The translations under genes were made by a program, and so were the position numbers. Source: Symsagittifera roscoffensis (taxonomy: Eukaryota; Xenacoelomorpha; Acoela; Convolutidae). Taken from it: a stretch of DNA of 64,000 nucleotides. Below are positions 11,567 through 23,060 of the stretch, in pieces (the stretch's first letter is position 1; each line of letters starts with the position of its first letter). The notes beneath the pieces are model-generated. The model was given only the letters and a program-made list of their open reading frames with translations, was not told the origin of the DNA and ran no database searches. The stretch is taken from the NCBI RefSeq assembly GCF_963678635.1, contig NC_087067.1, positions 23,133,547-23,197,546 of the forward strand, written 5' to 3'.

Positions 11567-11908
11567 TGGGTCTTTTCGGTTATACCCCCCCCCCCCCTAA
11601 ATGATAAAAAAATAAAAATTAAAACTTACTTAAAAAGTTTGACTGATTTTCCTTAAAAATGCAGGGCTGATATCGCGAGCGTTAAATCAAGCTAGAAACT
11701 AAAAACGCCTTTAGCATCCTTTTAATGAAGCTTATGCACAGAAAACTGGCAATAATTGGCGAAAATTAAGTAAAAGTAGTTCGTTTTCACCAGTCCCATA
11801 ATAATATAGTGCCTTTCCTATCCTAGCAAATGTCGCAATGATATAATAAAAAATTTCATTCCACTTTTTCTGATTTATGGGGGGGGGGGGTATAACCGAA
11901 AAGACCCA
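11567..11908. mobile_element. MITE with 30-bp terminal inverted repeats and C/G runs
   Basis: The left end at 11567 is TGGGTCTTTTCGGTTATA followed by 13 C; the right end is 12 G followed by TATAACCGAAAAGACCCA to 11908. If the element starts at GGGTC, the flanks AAACCAGT and AAACTAGT are 8-mers with one difference, again a hAT-like length. The interior is AT-rich and non-coding. Confidence 0.75.
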
Positions 11909-12394
11909 AACTAGTTTTGGAATATGAATTGATTTTTTTATGCACTTAACCAAAAAAAAACCGAAAGATACTAAGTCAAACAATACATCATATTGAGGTT
12001 ATTTCCGTCGGTCGTTCAAACCGCAATAAAAAATTAATTTATAGGAAAAAGCTTAATAAAAAAATATCATTCAATTTATTTTTCAATCTACATTGTCTAG
12101 CAAAAACGAATTACAATCAAATTACCTTTACCGACTTTCTTTAACTTAGTTTGGAAAAACGAAAAAATCTCGTGAAAGGGTTTTCAAAGTGGAAAACCAC
12201 GGTGACCTTTTTCGTTGTAGGTGGAGCTTCATTGGTTGCCACATAATGTCTAAATTGTTGTGCAAGGTTTGTGTGCAAAAAATCCGGATCTAAGAAATGG
12301 GGATTGTAAAGTAGATTAAAACAGACGAATTTTCTACCAATCAGAATGCAGCAAAATTAGAATTCACAATAGAAAGCTCGGTGCTAATTTACTC

Positions 12395-12465
12395 TAGTTA
12401 GTCATAGTGGGGAGGTTGTTAAGTAGAGACCATAGGGGGAGATTGTTAAATAGATCCAAAAAAAA
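12395..12465. mobile_element. End of a GGATCTACTTAACAATCT-family MITE
   Basis: Two right-end-like motifs, GAGGTTGTTAAGTAGAGACC and GGGAGATTGTTAAATAGATCC, occur in succession. Upstream, 12310-12400 shares a AAGTAGATTA ... CAATCAGAATGCAGCAAAAT block with 11070-11140 and about 25875-25945. The left end is not identified. Confidence 0.45.
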
Positions 12466-13324
12466 TCAGTAGAATTGGCCCAATAATTTCCGATATATTT
12501 CAGTTCGGGTTTTTGTATATCCAGTATATCCAACGCTGAGGGTAGAATTTTTTCAATCAGCATTGATCACATTGTCAACGAAATTTAATATAAAAAAAAT
12601 CTAAATTTCTTAGTAGGTTATCTACTTCATTATGACTTCTTGATGCCTCGTGCTAAAAAAAAAACGATAATATGAAACTAATTTTAGAAAAATAAAATTT
12701 CTTAGGTAAATTTGACATTGAAAGCAATTTAAAAAAAAATTAACAGAAGTCTGTGGCAGAAGCAAATTTTCTGCGCTACTTGCAAACAAATACTTCTGAA
12801 TTTATGGTGTCGATTTGGACTCTGTTTGATGACGATTTGGTCGTGTCTGTGACATACTATCTTTACAGTTCACAAAAGGGCGTTTTACACCCCGCATCCG
12901 ACTTTGCTAGGCTATACTTTTAGATACTTGTAGATAGACCAGGTAGATTTTCATATTTCATTAGCCTATACTTTCAAGGTAATCTGAACACAATAGTTTT
13001 TATCAAGTCTACATGCTATTTTCGTAAATTGTATTTTCTGGTTTCGCAGCGAACAAACACCAGACCAAAACAAATTATTCATAAAATTTGACAAATTATT
13101 CCTAACAGAATGAAGGACTGAAAACTCGAAAACGTAAATGATTCAAAAGTGCCCAAAAAAAGTTTTATATTTAGCTGGGCTTTTTTTTCTTGTAAGTTTT
13201 TGTTATATTTAATTTAAGTTCGCATCAGTAATTCAGCAAAAATCCTAAACTTCACTCTTTGAAAAACTGAATTTAATCAAAACTGCAATCTTTTAACATT
13301 TTCTGTGAGCATTTTCATTCCAAA

Positions 13325-13835
13325 TATCGATGGAAGTGACGGAATATTTGTGCTCGCGGTGATTTTTTTCTCTGGACAATTTCGACTTGTTAACTAGCCA
13401 TTTTCGACTTTTGTTTTATCGATCGGAAAATAATGTTGCCCTAAGTTCAGTTTGGATAAAATATCTTAGGAGTGATCAATTTTTGTAAACTTACGGGGGT
13501 TTTAAGATTGCAAAAATGGGCATTTTTGATAATCAATGCGAGATTAATATCGTTTTGTAAACGCGTAAGAGCAGATTTAATCAACATTAGAAATCGTTTC
13601 AATTTGAAATAAGGCATGCGAATTGGTCTAACTAATACTTTGCTATCTGCAAAGTATTTCAATTTTACTTTGCATAGCGTGTGGGGGGATGATTTTTGAA
13701 AAAAAATTTAAGAAAAAATTGAAAAAATATTTTTTTTTGTTTTAAAATTTGATTAATATTTTCAAGCCGAACTGTGCTTAATAGATAAAAGAATGGCAGT
13801 TGCAAAATTCAGGACTTCGCATTGATACGAGCAGT
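13325..13835 (-). mobile_element. Family A element, reverse
   Basis: Begins with GTGACGGAATATTTGTGCTCG and CTCTGGACAATTTCGACTTG, contains ACTTACGGGGGTTTTAAGATTG and GAGATTAATATCG, and ends with TCAGGACTTCGCATTGATAC, GAGCAGTCTTG. The end hairpin is partly degraded. Length is about 510 bp, the usual size for the family here. Confidence 0.65.
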
Positions 13836-14149
13836 CTTGTTTTTTGGTGCCTTTGCAATAAACCCCCACTAAAACAACTCTTTACTCAACAGAAAACTAC
13901 ATGACAAGAAAAATTATGATAACGATAATGGGCACTGTTCTAATGTCAAGACGACGCTATTATCATACTCGGGGAGTTGATTTCTCAATTTCTTTTTCAG
14001 TCAACGTCATCACGAGACTGACTGAATTTCACGCTTTTTTGTTTTGAATGCCTAAATAAGGGATTTCGATTGGCTTACGCAATTTCTGCCATGATGGGTT
14101 CCCAAAGTAACAAATGCGCCAAAACAACTAAAATCAAAAAGTAAAAATA

Positions 14150-14490
14150 TTAATAATAACAATCAGAATAATAATCATAATAATCAAAATAAACAAAATA
14201 ATTATAAAAGTCATCATAATAATCATATTACTTTTCATTATAATCATAATCATAATCATAATAATCATAATGATAATCACATTAATAACTAAAATCATAA
14301 TAATAGTCATAATAGTCATAATCATAATAATCATAATAATCATAATAATAATCATTATTATAGTCATAATCATAATAATCATCATAATCATAGTCATAAT
14401 AATCTTAATAATTATAATATTAATCATAATAATCATAATAATTTTTTTATAATCATAATAATCATCAAAATAATCATTATAATACACTGT
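14150..14490. repeat. (ATAATC/ATAATA)n minisatellite
   Basis: About 340 bp of near-perfect AATCATAATAATCATAATA repeats with interruptions. The long open frames in it encode only Ile/Met/Asn strings and are not genes. Confidence 0.9.
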
Positions 14491-14589
14491 TTCCAAGTAA
14501 AGTCATTACACAAAAAAAATTACAAATAAAGAATTTTCTTACAAAAACATCACTTGAGGGAACACCAATACGTCTCCTGAGTCCAGATC

Positions 14590-14665
14590 CGCAAATCTAG
14601 AAAAAAAATTGGAAACACTATTTTGAAAAATCGCCCCCTCGAGAAAACCCTAGATCCACCTCTGT
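14590..14665 (-). mobile_element. Family B (hAT-type MITE) deletion derivative
   Basis: A short piece with CAGATCCGC at one side and CGCCCCCTCGAGAAAACCCT then AGATCCACCTCTG at the other; the family interior is missing. Probably an internally deleted copy. Confidence 0.5.
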
Positions 14666-15228
14666 GCATAAGTATAACGCAGATGAGATATAGACAACTC
14701 TGAGCTATCTATATTCATAAATACAAAGGTGGCAAATTTATTTTTTTTTTCAGTTCTGGATGATGAAATGGAGTTTTCAACTTCAAAATGTGTTTTTTTT
14801 TCATCGCAAATATACCCCGAGATAAAGTGTTATACATGCCTCATAGATATGAGACATATTTTACACAAAAGGATAGCTAGTGAGCAGAAGTAGCGTACAA
14901 ATAACATAGAGGTTGATTGCCATTGTCAGGTAGAACTTTCGATTTCGGGTAGATATACCTCTGAACGCTTAAATAGTTAGCCTTACATTTTTATACTGAT
15001 TTTACAGTCGAAGTCCAAAAACATATCGGAATTGTTTTTGGAGACATTTTGAGATTCGTTTCTTTGATTTTGTTTCTGAGCAGAGCTAATGTGTCACTAT
15101 GGTACAGTAATAATACAGTATTCTGTGGCATTACTGGAACAGTTTTGAATAGTATGGCATATCAACCCTTTATGTTCTAAAAGGAGGCCCTGCAGTGGGT
15201 AGAGCCGGCTTTGATACAAAAAGTCCGT

Positions 15229-15256
15229 GTGTGTCTCGGTGTGTTTGTGTGTTTGT

Positions 15257-15308
<52 letters not shown>
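15229..15308. repeat. (TG)n microsatellite beside the last found KChIP exon
   Basis: A run of TG dinucleotides with interruptions (GTGTTTGTGTGTTTG) ends within about 10 bases of the splice donor at 15314. On the transcribed strand it is a CA repeat just inside the intron. Confidence 0.9.
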
Positions 15309-15309
<1 letters not shown>

Positions 15310-15314
15310 CGTAC

Positions 15315-18300
15315 ATTGATGATGTTGTCGACGTGTAAGGAGACTGCACTCTCCTCTGCCTCGCAGTCCTTGCCCACCATGTAGTAGACAGACTCCACCA
15401 TTAGCCGCAGGTCCTGTCTGCTCAACACCTCATCTCGGTCTATGTCATACAGCTAAAATCACACAGATCAATTGCTAACCATTATCGAGTTGGTCGAATT
15501 ATGTTTCAACCGGTCGACTGCTGGCCTCTCTTGACTTGATTTGCATCATGTATCGACCCTGGTCGACTCATGCATCGACCCTGTTTGCTGCGCCTTATTC
15601 ATATTCCCCCTTTTACGCCCCTTCCCCAATTGACGCTCTTCTTTGTATGCACCCCCCTTTTTTCGATGTTTTTTTGAAAATCGAAGACGTAATTTTTGGG
15701 CTCTTTTTCGAAGTCTGGAAATGTTCCAAATTTATTGAAAGTTGTAAGTACGCCTTCCCCTTACTTTTCCCAATTTCTTGTCCTTCTTCCTTCCACTACC
15801 CTCACACTCCCTCTCGACGTATAAATGAGGGAGGAGGATGTGTTTGGTAGGGGGTGGGATGAGTGAGTGTGAATGAGCGGAGGAGGTAAGTGTCTGATGA
15901 GGGAAGAGTATCGGAAGAAAAACAGAATCAAGTAAACATCCCCCTTAATAGACCAACAGAGCACTTTCGGAAAATATTGCTCGGAAACACTCACTTTGAA
16001 AATCCACTCGAGTTTGTCCTCTGTCGATCCTTTGAGAATGACTGACATAGTCTGCAGAAACTCCTGACAAACATCACATTTCAATTAGAGCATATAAAAT
16101 CTTTCAGTTTTTTTGTCATTTTTTCATCTATTGGGTTTTTTGCAGTTCTGATACAGCAGTTTTGAAGGTGGAGATAAATACGTACATACATATGTACCCT
16201 AAAAATTTTCTAATGGCGCCTTTGACGCCAATATATACTAACTTTGAGGGGGAGCGCGCGCCAAAAAAAACGCGATTTTTTTGGTCAAAATTTTCCAAAA
16301 AGTGCCCAAAATTTGATTGAGGCGCAGATAAAAATTGGCCGAAACAGCGTCTTTTTAGTGCTTTAGGAAAGCTCGGAAAATCAATTTGGTCGACCTAAAA
16401 AAAAGGTCAAAATTTTCGATAAAATATATATATGAAAAAAGCTTATAGCTTTCCTCACTTTGACTTTGATGCTTTTTGAGCCTGATTCATTAGCATGAAA
16501 ATTATTGCGTATTAGATGTCTCAATAGCGGCCGAAATGGGCAAAGTTCCAGCCAGTAATTTTACGATAAGTAACCGGTCAATTATTTTTTGAATCTAATA
16601 AGTCATTAACTTCTAGATTGCATTTTTTGACGGAAACTTAGCAAAAAAACGAGCACAACGTTTTGTCACTTTATTAGAAAATCAGAATAAAAAATTAGCA
16701 AGACAGGTCATGTATGAGGGTAAAACCCTTAATGCAAATGTAATTGTCCTGTATCTGGTCTCAAATAGTTTCAGTTGAAAAAATTTCATAACATGAAAGT
16801 TTGGAAAGTTTATTTTCTTACGCCTTCAGTATCTTATATAAGATCCTCGAAGCGCCCATTCGCAAATCAGAACGTTAAACATTTGGCATTTTTCAAGCCC
16901 AAGAATTTTACCAACAATTTTTATGCGAAATGCTTCTTTTCAGATTTGAACTCAAGAGGCAGATATTTCTATTGGGGCAAAAAAAATGTTAAAAACTACT
17001 GATTCGATCACCGAGCAAAAAATGTTCCGAAAAATTAATGTTTTTTGTTTTAAGTTGGCACAAAAGTTATAGTTGTGGTAAACTTCAGTGTTCAAATGCA
17101 GTCCCATGCAAAATAAGGCCAATTTAAATTGTGAGCTTAATTTCATCAAGATAAAACTCAATGAATGGCTAAAAAAAATTTCAGATTTAAAGTCAGAGAA
17201 ATATAAGTGATTTCGAGTTTTTAAATGCCATCACATACAGTTTTGTGAATCCACTTAACTTTTTACGCTTTTTGTTCAAAATGCAGTTTTCATACAGCGA
17301 CAATGTTTAAATAAATACATGATTCAAATTGTCCAAAAATGCTCCGACGGAAAAAGTTTACGACGATAAGTCACTTGGGGGAATAATTGTACAATTCAGG
17401 GGCGGATCTAGGATTTTCTTGAGGGGGGGGGGGGCGGATTTTCAAAAAAATTTCAAAAATTTTGTCGACTTTTTTTTTGAGCTCTCCCTAATCATGGTTT
17501 GGTCCCTTTTTCGGCAAAATTTTGTGCGCCGCAGGGAAAAATTTGAAAAAACAGTCCAAAAAAGAGGTTTTTGGGCACTTTTTGGACAATTTTGATAAAA
17601 AAAATTGCGTTTTTTCGGCGCGCGCTCCCCCTCAAAATTAAAAAATATTGGCGCCAAAGGCGCCTCTAGAAAAATTTTAGGGTCAATGGGCCAAAAATGG
17701 ATTTCTTAAAAAGTACCAAAGGGGGACCCTTTGGGTCGGCAGGGAGTCGAATCCCTGAAGGGGGGTAATGTCCGCCCCCCACCCCCCTAAATCTTCCCCT
17801 GGTACAATTGATCCCCTTTTTGTTCCAACCAGTCACCGAACCAAGTGACTGGAAAAACTATGACATAGTTCTTCTTGCCCAATTTTCGGCACCTGAAGCA
17901 AAACTCGTGAGGGGTCATGTGTAGTATCATATTGAAACCCTATTGGCCAGGATTCGGTTTCCCACAGAAATTTCACAAACATTGACTTGCGCCAAAAAAA
18001 GAACTTTTTTGTTTTTCAGAATAACGGCTTTTTTGTAAAGTTTTAGAATTTTTTCTCGTATTTGAAACTGTTTATTTATTGCTACCAATGGCAATAATAA
18101 ACAAATTGAACTTTTCATCATTTTTACATGTTTTTCCCTATTTTTTCAATTTTGCAAGTGATTTTAAGTTCAGAACCAGGCGCGGATCTAGGAATTTCTC
18201 AAGGGGGGGGGGTGTCGGATTTCCAAAAGGAAAATTGAAATTTTGTAGACCTTTTTTTTAGGTTGACCAAATTGATTTTCTGAGCTCTCCCAAATCACCA

Positions 18301-19287
18301 TAAAGACCCTAATTTGGCAAAATTTACTGCGCCGCAAGCAAATTTGTGAAAAAACATGCCACAAAGGCGTTTTTATGCTTTTTGGAAATTTTCGACCAAA
18401 AATCGCGTTTTTGCGGCGCGCGCACCCCCCTTAAACTAAAGGTGGACTCACGCTAAAGGTGCCTTCAGAAAAATTTTAAGGTCAGTCAGCCAAAAATGGA
18501 TATCTCAAACAGTGCAAAGGAGGGACCCTTTGGGTCGGCAGGGGGTCGAATCCCTGAGAAGGGGGGATGACGTCCGCTCGCCCACGCCCCCCCTAAATCC
18601 GCTACTGCTCAGAACATTATGTGCGAGTTCGCAGAAACTCTCTTTTTTTCTTGATTTCGAACACAGTTAGAAATTTTATCAAATTCTATTCTTCATTACA
18701 ATTGGCTTACCTGGAATAGAACGTTGCCGTATGGATCTCTTTCGAATGTGTTGAATACAAAATGGGCGTATTGATTCGTGTCTAAAATATTGAATAACAT
18801 CATGATCAATCCATAATTATGTCATCAAATTTGGCTCTACAATCAAAATTGACTGGATTTTAGCTTGGCATTACTATATTTGTGCAACTGACCTCCGACG
18901 GGGAAAAACTGTTGGAAAACTCTTCGGAATGTCTCCTCTGTAAGATAACCATTTGGACACTCCTGCAACACGTAGAAAAATTTGTTCATCATAAACTTTT
19001 GATCCTTTATAAAAATTCGGATTGAACATTTTCTCAAATATAAAAACTGCTACTGTCATGTCATTATTGGCATGCTTCTCATCTTTATTTGACCCATCCT
19101 TTTAATTTGACCAAATGGCTCTTTTCTCTTTTTTACAGTTACATATTGAAAAGGGATAACACCTGTTTGAATCGTCTGTAGATGTCTTTGATTTCGTGTC
19201 TCTCAAAAAGAGTGTTCCTTGTTAGCTGCTCTATGCTGTGTGGTTTTGCATGAACCATCTGCAGATCCAATTCATCGAGAATATCTT
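15315..19287 (-). CDS. Kv channel-interacting protein (KChIP-like neuronal calcium sensor), partial, 5 exons
   Basis: Read on the minus strand, exons are 19287-19163, 18962-18893, 18781-18711, 16063-15995 and 15452-15315; phases match at every junction (the Asp of FFPVGD is split between exons 2 and 3). The product reads DELDLQMVHAKP, LFERHEIKDIYRRFKQECPN, GYLTEETFRRVFQQFFPVGD, TNQYAHFVFNTFERDPYGNV, LFQEFLQTMSVILKGSTEDK, LEWIFKLYDIDRDEVLSRQD, LRLMVESVYYMVG, ending HVDNIIN. This is the KChIP order: degenerate EF1 with Cys-Pro, EF2, then EF3. KChIPs bind the N-terminus of Kv4 potassium channels under the membrane and tune their trafficking and inactivation. EF2 loop begins with Glu instead of Asp; EF3 loop (DIDRDEVLSRQD) has Glu for the Gly at position 6 and Asp for Glu at 12. 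Homologous KChIPs continue with EF4 (KMDKNxDG) and about 40 residues; that exon and the variable N-terminal exon were not found. Frequenin/NCS-1 is the alternative, but the EF1-EF2 wording favours KChIP. Confidence 0.85.
16205..16432 (-). mobile_element. Family B (hAT-type MITE) copy, truncated at both ends
   Basis: Contains the AAAATTTTCTAATGGCGCC block, GGGGGAGCGCGCGCC, and AATCAATTTGGTCGACCTAA, the internal order of family B on the minus strand. The TIRs are missing. It lies in the KChIP intron between exons at 16063 and 18711. Confidence 0.65.
17397..17801 (+). mobile_element. Family B hAT-type MITE, complete, 8-bp target duplication
   Basis: The element starts CAGGGGCGGATCTAGG and ends CTAAATCTTCCCCTG; the 8-mers GTACAATT at 17389-17396 and 17802-17809 are identical. 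The 405-bp interior is non-coding with long G and C runs. Near the right end GGGAGTCGAATCCCTG resembles a pol III B box. It is inserted in a KChIP intron in the orientation opposite to the gene. Confidence 0.88.
18177..18607 (+). mobile_element. Family B hAT-type MITE, complete, near-perfect target duplication
   Basis: Starts CAGGCGCGGATCTAGG and ends CTAAATCCGCTACTG. Flanks TTCAGAAC (18169-18176) and CTCAGAAC (18608-18615) match at 7 of 8. Length is 431 bp. It lies only about 100 bp from the KChIP exon at 18711-18781. Confidence 0.85.
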
Positions 19288-19527
19288 CTGAAACCAAAAA
19301 ATCGGTAATTAGTTATAACAGGCGTAGCCCGTTGCTGTGCAAGCAGCACAAAATATTACCAGCAGAACATTGGATGCTAAAAATTGATTGTTCGGCACGC
19401 AACATTTGCCTTCAAAAAAATTTGAATTTTTAAAATTTCTTTAGGGAGTTTTTTCTTCAAGTTTTCTTCAAGTTTTTTTTCTAATGTTTTTGGCGCAGTA
19501 AAAACATTATCAGTTAACTAAACGCAA

Positions 19528-20048
19528 AACTAATCTTATCCGGGCAAAGCCCTGAATGTTTGACTGCCTTTTGAGATTTATGGGGGAAGTGCTTGCATTT
19601 GAATAACATGATGAAATTTAAGAAAAGAAAACGTTTTGAATTTCTTCTTCTTTCTATTTTTAAAAAACCATTGCTCACACACTACGTAAAAAACAAAATG
19701 ATACATTCCCAAAAAAGCAAAGCAATAAATTGACCAAATGGCATGCTTCATTCCAATTTGGAACATTTTTTTCAGACAGATTAAATCTCGGCATAAGCGT
19801 TAATAGCACGAATTATTTTGCGCGTTAATAATCTCAAATTGGCAATCTTCAAACCCCCATAAATTTAAAAAATATTATTGCAAATAAAATATAGTTTTAG
19901 TTTTGATTTCAGGGCAAAAAATACTATTCAGATGATTTCCAAAAACTTTGTCAAAATATCTGGTAAAAAATTGAAGCTAGTCTGGAGAAGAAAAAAACCA
20001 ACTCGCGCACACATATTCTATCACTTTTTTTGAAAGTCGCGCCCAAAA
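19528..20048 (+). mobile_element. Family A element
   Basis: Starts CTTATCCGGGCAAAGCCCTG, AATGTTTGACTGCC, passes AGACAGATTAAATCTCGGCA, CGTTAATAGCACGAA and ACCCCCATAAATTT, and ends CACACATATTCTATCAC, TTGAAAGTCGCG. Both terminal hairpins are partly degraded. Confidence 0.6.
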
Positions 20049-22114
20049 AATGGTTCAATAGACGTATATTTAATCTCTTTAAAACATAAAATAAGAGTAG
20101 TCAATTCTAGTACATATAGCTAGCACATAATACTCTGACCATTTTGGAGATATTGTGTTATATTTTTTGCCACATCTTGGAGCGAATGTAAGGATACGTT
20201 ATATCAAAGTTAGCTGCCCTGAGAGATTGCTCATAGAAAGGATACAGTGATAATTGATGTTGATTTTTTTCTTTTGAAGTTCAAACTGAAATGACTTTTT
20301 CAATATCTCCAGTGACGAAAAAACGTAAGAATGTTTATTAAAATCAGTATAATAAACTTCTAAGCTTCATCAGACTCTTCTGTGGGGAATCGAACAAAAA
20401 ATTACTACAAAAGTCACAGTTCCATCTTTGAGGTCGAAAAAAAGTGTGCTTAGCTGGTGTTTAACCACACAAATATAAATTGAGTTATAAGATAACCAAA
20501 TAATTTTTGAAAGAACTGCGGCGTTTGTCAATTTATCTTTTTCCAAAAATGTTTTTTATTTCCATAAAAAATTGCGTATGAAAGTTACGAGGGATTTAGT
20601 ATAAGAGCGGTAGAAACTCAGTAATGTGCAGACATCGCAAAATCTTCAGGAAAAATAGAAAAATGAAGAAAAACTATTTAAAAAAATTTTCACAGAAATT
20701 TCTAAATGTTAATGATGGGGAACGTGGAACATTTAGCAGTATACGGGTCTATGTTGGAGCTTTCGAAAAACTGTTTTAAACGTTATTTCTAAGTAATAAA
20801 AGTTTTTGTCTCGCCTTTTGACTGAAAGTAGTTTAAATCAAAAAACAAAGAAAATAACGATTTGAAAAAAAGTATTAGTCAATCATAGCTTTCTTTCGTC
20901 ACTGCGATATTGTAAAAGCCATCGCAGCTTGAACCTCAAATATACAAAATTCAGAAAAACTTATCAGCATATCCTTTCTGACGCTTGTTGTTCAGAATCT
21001 TAAGTGCAAAAAGTAATTGCCGCAACAACAAAAGCGACTGGCTATTTTGAACTTTAAAGCACAAATTTCTTCGGTTATTCTAATTGTCGGAAAACTTTGT
21101 ACAAAAACAAAATGAATCTATGTTCAAATCACATATTTCGATCAATTTTTGGAGTTGAAGCACAAAACTAGACAATAGTTATATACTTATTACCTTGAAC
21201 AATCATTGAAAGGAAAAAAACATCGAATGTCATTTTTTAGGCAATTTCAATTTGACTCATTCTGTTTATATAATTTGACCTACATCACAGTGCTCTTGTT
21301 TATCTCGGAAATTTCACTAACTCTCTGAATTTCGACAATGTTTTGCTCTTGTTCAAATTGTGTAGCAAAAACTATCTAAATATCTTTTGTCCGATATCGT
21401 TACTTCTAAGTTAAAGTTGCATCAAAGAGAAGGGAATTCGCGTGTACATATGCAGTTCTCTAGAAAAAGTTCAAATAATTTATGACCACCAAATCAAAAT
21501 TTGCCAAAAATATGCTACATTCGGAGTGTATGAAGCTCGGTTTTGATTATAAAAACAAAATGCAGTTTATCTAACGACTTGAAAAAAAAAACTTTTGATA
21601 CGCTCGACCACAAAATCTTCTTGATTGAATAACAAAATATGGGAAAATGCTGACACTGGTGCATTGTATATTTATCAGCAAGGTATCATAATGTGCATGA
21701 ATAATTGTCTTATACGATTGGTTGTCAATAACCTTTGGGCTCATCAGTGATCAATTTTTGGTCTTTTTTTGTAATTTTAATTGACATTCAACTTGCTGCA
21801 TCAACATCAATTGTCTTTATCTACACTGACGACACTCATGTTCCGTGCAACAGTGAGAGCTCATATGAGTATCAGTTAGACTACGCCAGATTGTGATTAC
21901 GCTAATTTTGGCAGAACTAGTATGCGTGAAATTAATTCTAATTATTATGTTCTTGTAAATAATGTTTTATTTGGTCCTCGCTTTGTGTGCATAATTGCTC
22001 TCAATTGACAAAAATCACAAATCTATCGTTTACCACCGCTGTTTCCCTAATTCGCTGATATTCGCCAAAAATATGTTTTTCCTATATCGGGTAGTAAAAT
22101 ATATCTAAACAAAA
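20049..22114. other. Gene-free AT-rich sequence upstream of the KChIP exons
   Basis: No exon with homology or a convincing splice pair was recognised, although the missing KChIP first exon could lie here. A block GATATCGTTACTTCTAAGTT near 21395 recurs as GATATCGTTGCTTCTAAGTT near 22660, and a GACACTCATGTTCCGTGCAA block near 21833 recurs as GACGCTCACATCGCGTTCAA near 22730, so part of this stretch is an old direct repeat. Confidence 0.4.
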
Positions 22115-22645
22115 CTGCTCGTATCAGGGCGAAGCCCTGAATGTTCCGACTGCCTTTTAAGGCTTTTGGAGCAGTAATAACATTAAAAAATTAAATGTAA
22201 TAAATCAAAATGAAATTTTTTTTTTCTAAAATTTGAAATTTTTTAAATGAAAATCATCCCCCCACACGCCATATAAAGTACAAAAATATAGATTTCGCTC
22301 CTTGTAACAAATCAATTATGGTAGATAGGCTTCTTTCAACCAATTTGGAACGATTTATAAGACGGATTAACTCTCCGCTTACGCGTTAATAGCGCGAAAT
22401 ATATCGCGCGTTAATTGTCCCAAATTGGCCAAAATGGCAATCATTAAACCCCCATAACTTTACGAAAAATGATCACAGGTGAAATATCTTTTCAAAATTG
22501 AGATCAAGACAACAATACCTTTCGAAGGATATAAAAAATTCCGTCAAAAATGGCTAGTTAAAAAGCCGAAATTTGTCTGAAGAAAAAAACCCACCCCGAG
22601 CACAAATATTCCGTTACTTTCGTATCGAAAGTCGGAACAATAAAT
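22115..22645 (+). mobile_element. Family A element, best-preserved single copy
   Basis: One end reads ACTGCTCGTATCAGGGCGAA then GCCCTGAATGTTCCGACTGC; the other ends ACTTTCGTATCGAAAGTCGG, AACA. Both ends hold a 7-bp stem hairpin (TCAGGGC/GCCCTGA and ACTTTCG/CGAAAGT, 3-nt loops). TGTTCCGACT and AGTCGGAACA form 10-bp subterminal inverted repeats. This layout resembles Helentron-derived DINE/HINE elements; no target duplication is apparent. Non-coding. Confidence 0.7.
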
Positions 22646-22944
22646 ACCGTCTGATATCGTTGCTTCTAAGTTAAAGTTCAATTGCATGCATTACGTTGCA
22701 TCAAGATCAAACGTGAATCTTTTCATTCACGACGCTCACATCGCGTTCAACCGTAAGAATGCACATGTGTATCGTTTAGACATATTTACTTTTTAAACCT
22801 AACTGTATGCCAAAAAATAAACCTAAATTATGATAAGATGACCTTAACCCAATTTAGTCATTTTAAAAATGCTTCTAAGAATTGTAGAGACATAAATAAG
22901 GTGATATTTAGTTCAAAAAAACTCCAGAAAAAAGCTTTATTTTT

Positions 22945-23060
22945 TTTCATCAGATGGTGTGGGAGGAGAACTCCACACCATTTGATATTTAACGAGTCTA
23001 AGGAGTGGATTAAGGCGACAAGTAACGGATGGACAAACGCATAAATTATAAATGGCCTTT
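22945..23060. repeat. Dispersed repeat, partner at 24760-24862
   Basis: Shares GGAG(A/G)ACTCCAC-like and ATTTAACG, GGAGTGGATTAAG, GGATGGACAAACGCATAAAT blocks with 24760-24862. No function visible; the short open frame across it ends in the shared block. Confidence 0.5.

Noticed and set aside
12780-12960. Candidate EF4 exon for KChIP on the minus strand
   Set aside because: No D-x-N-x-D-G loop and no acceptor in the right phase; similar weak candidates near 10430 and 11030 also failed.
14134-14496. Open frames of Ile/Met repeats on both strands
   Set aside because: Translation of an (ATAATC)n simple repeat.
15229-15428. His-Thr repeat tail on the KChIP exon frame
   Set aside because: It is the intronic CA repeat read past the splice donor at 15314; homologues stop matching at HVDNIIN.
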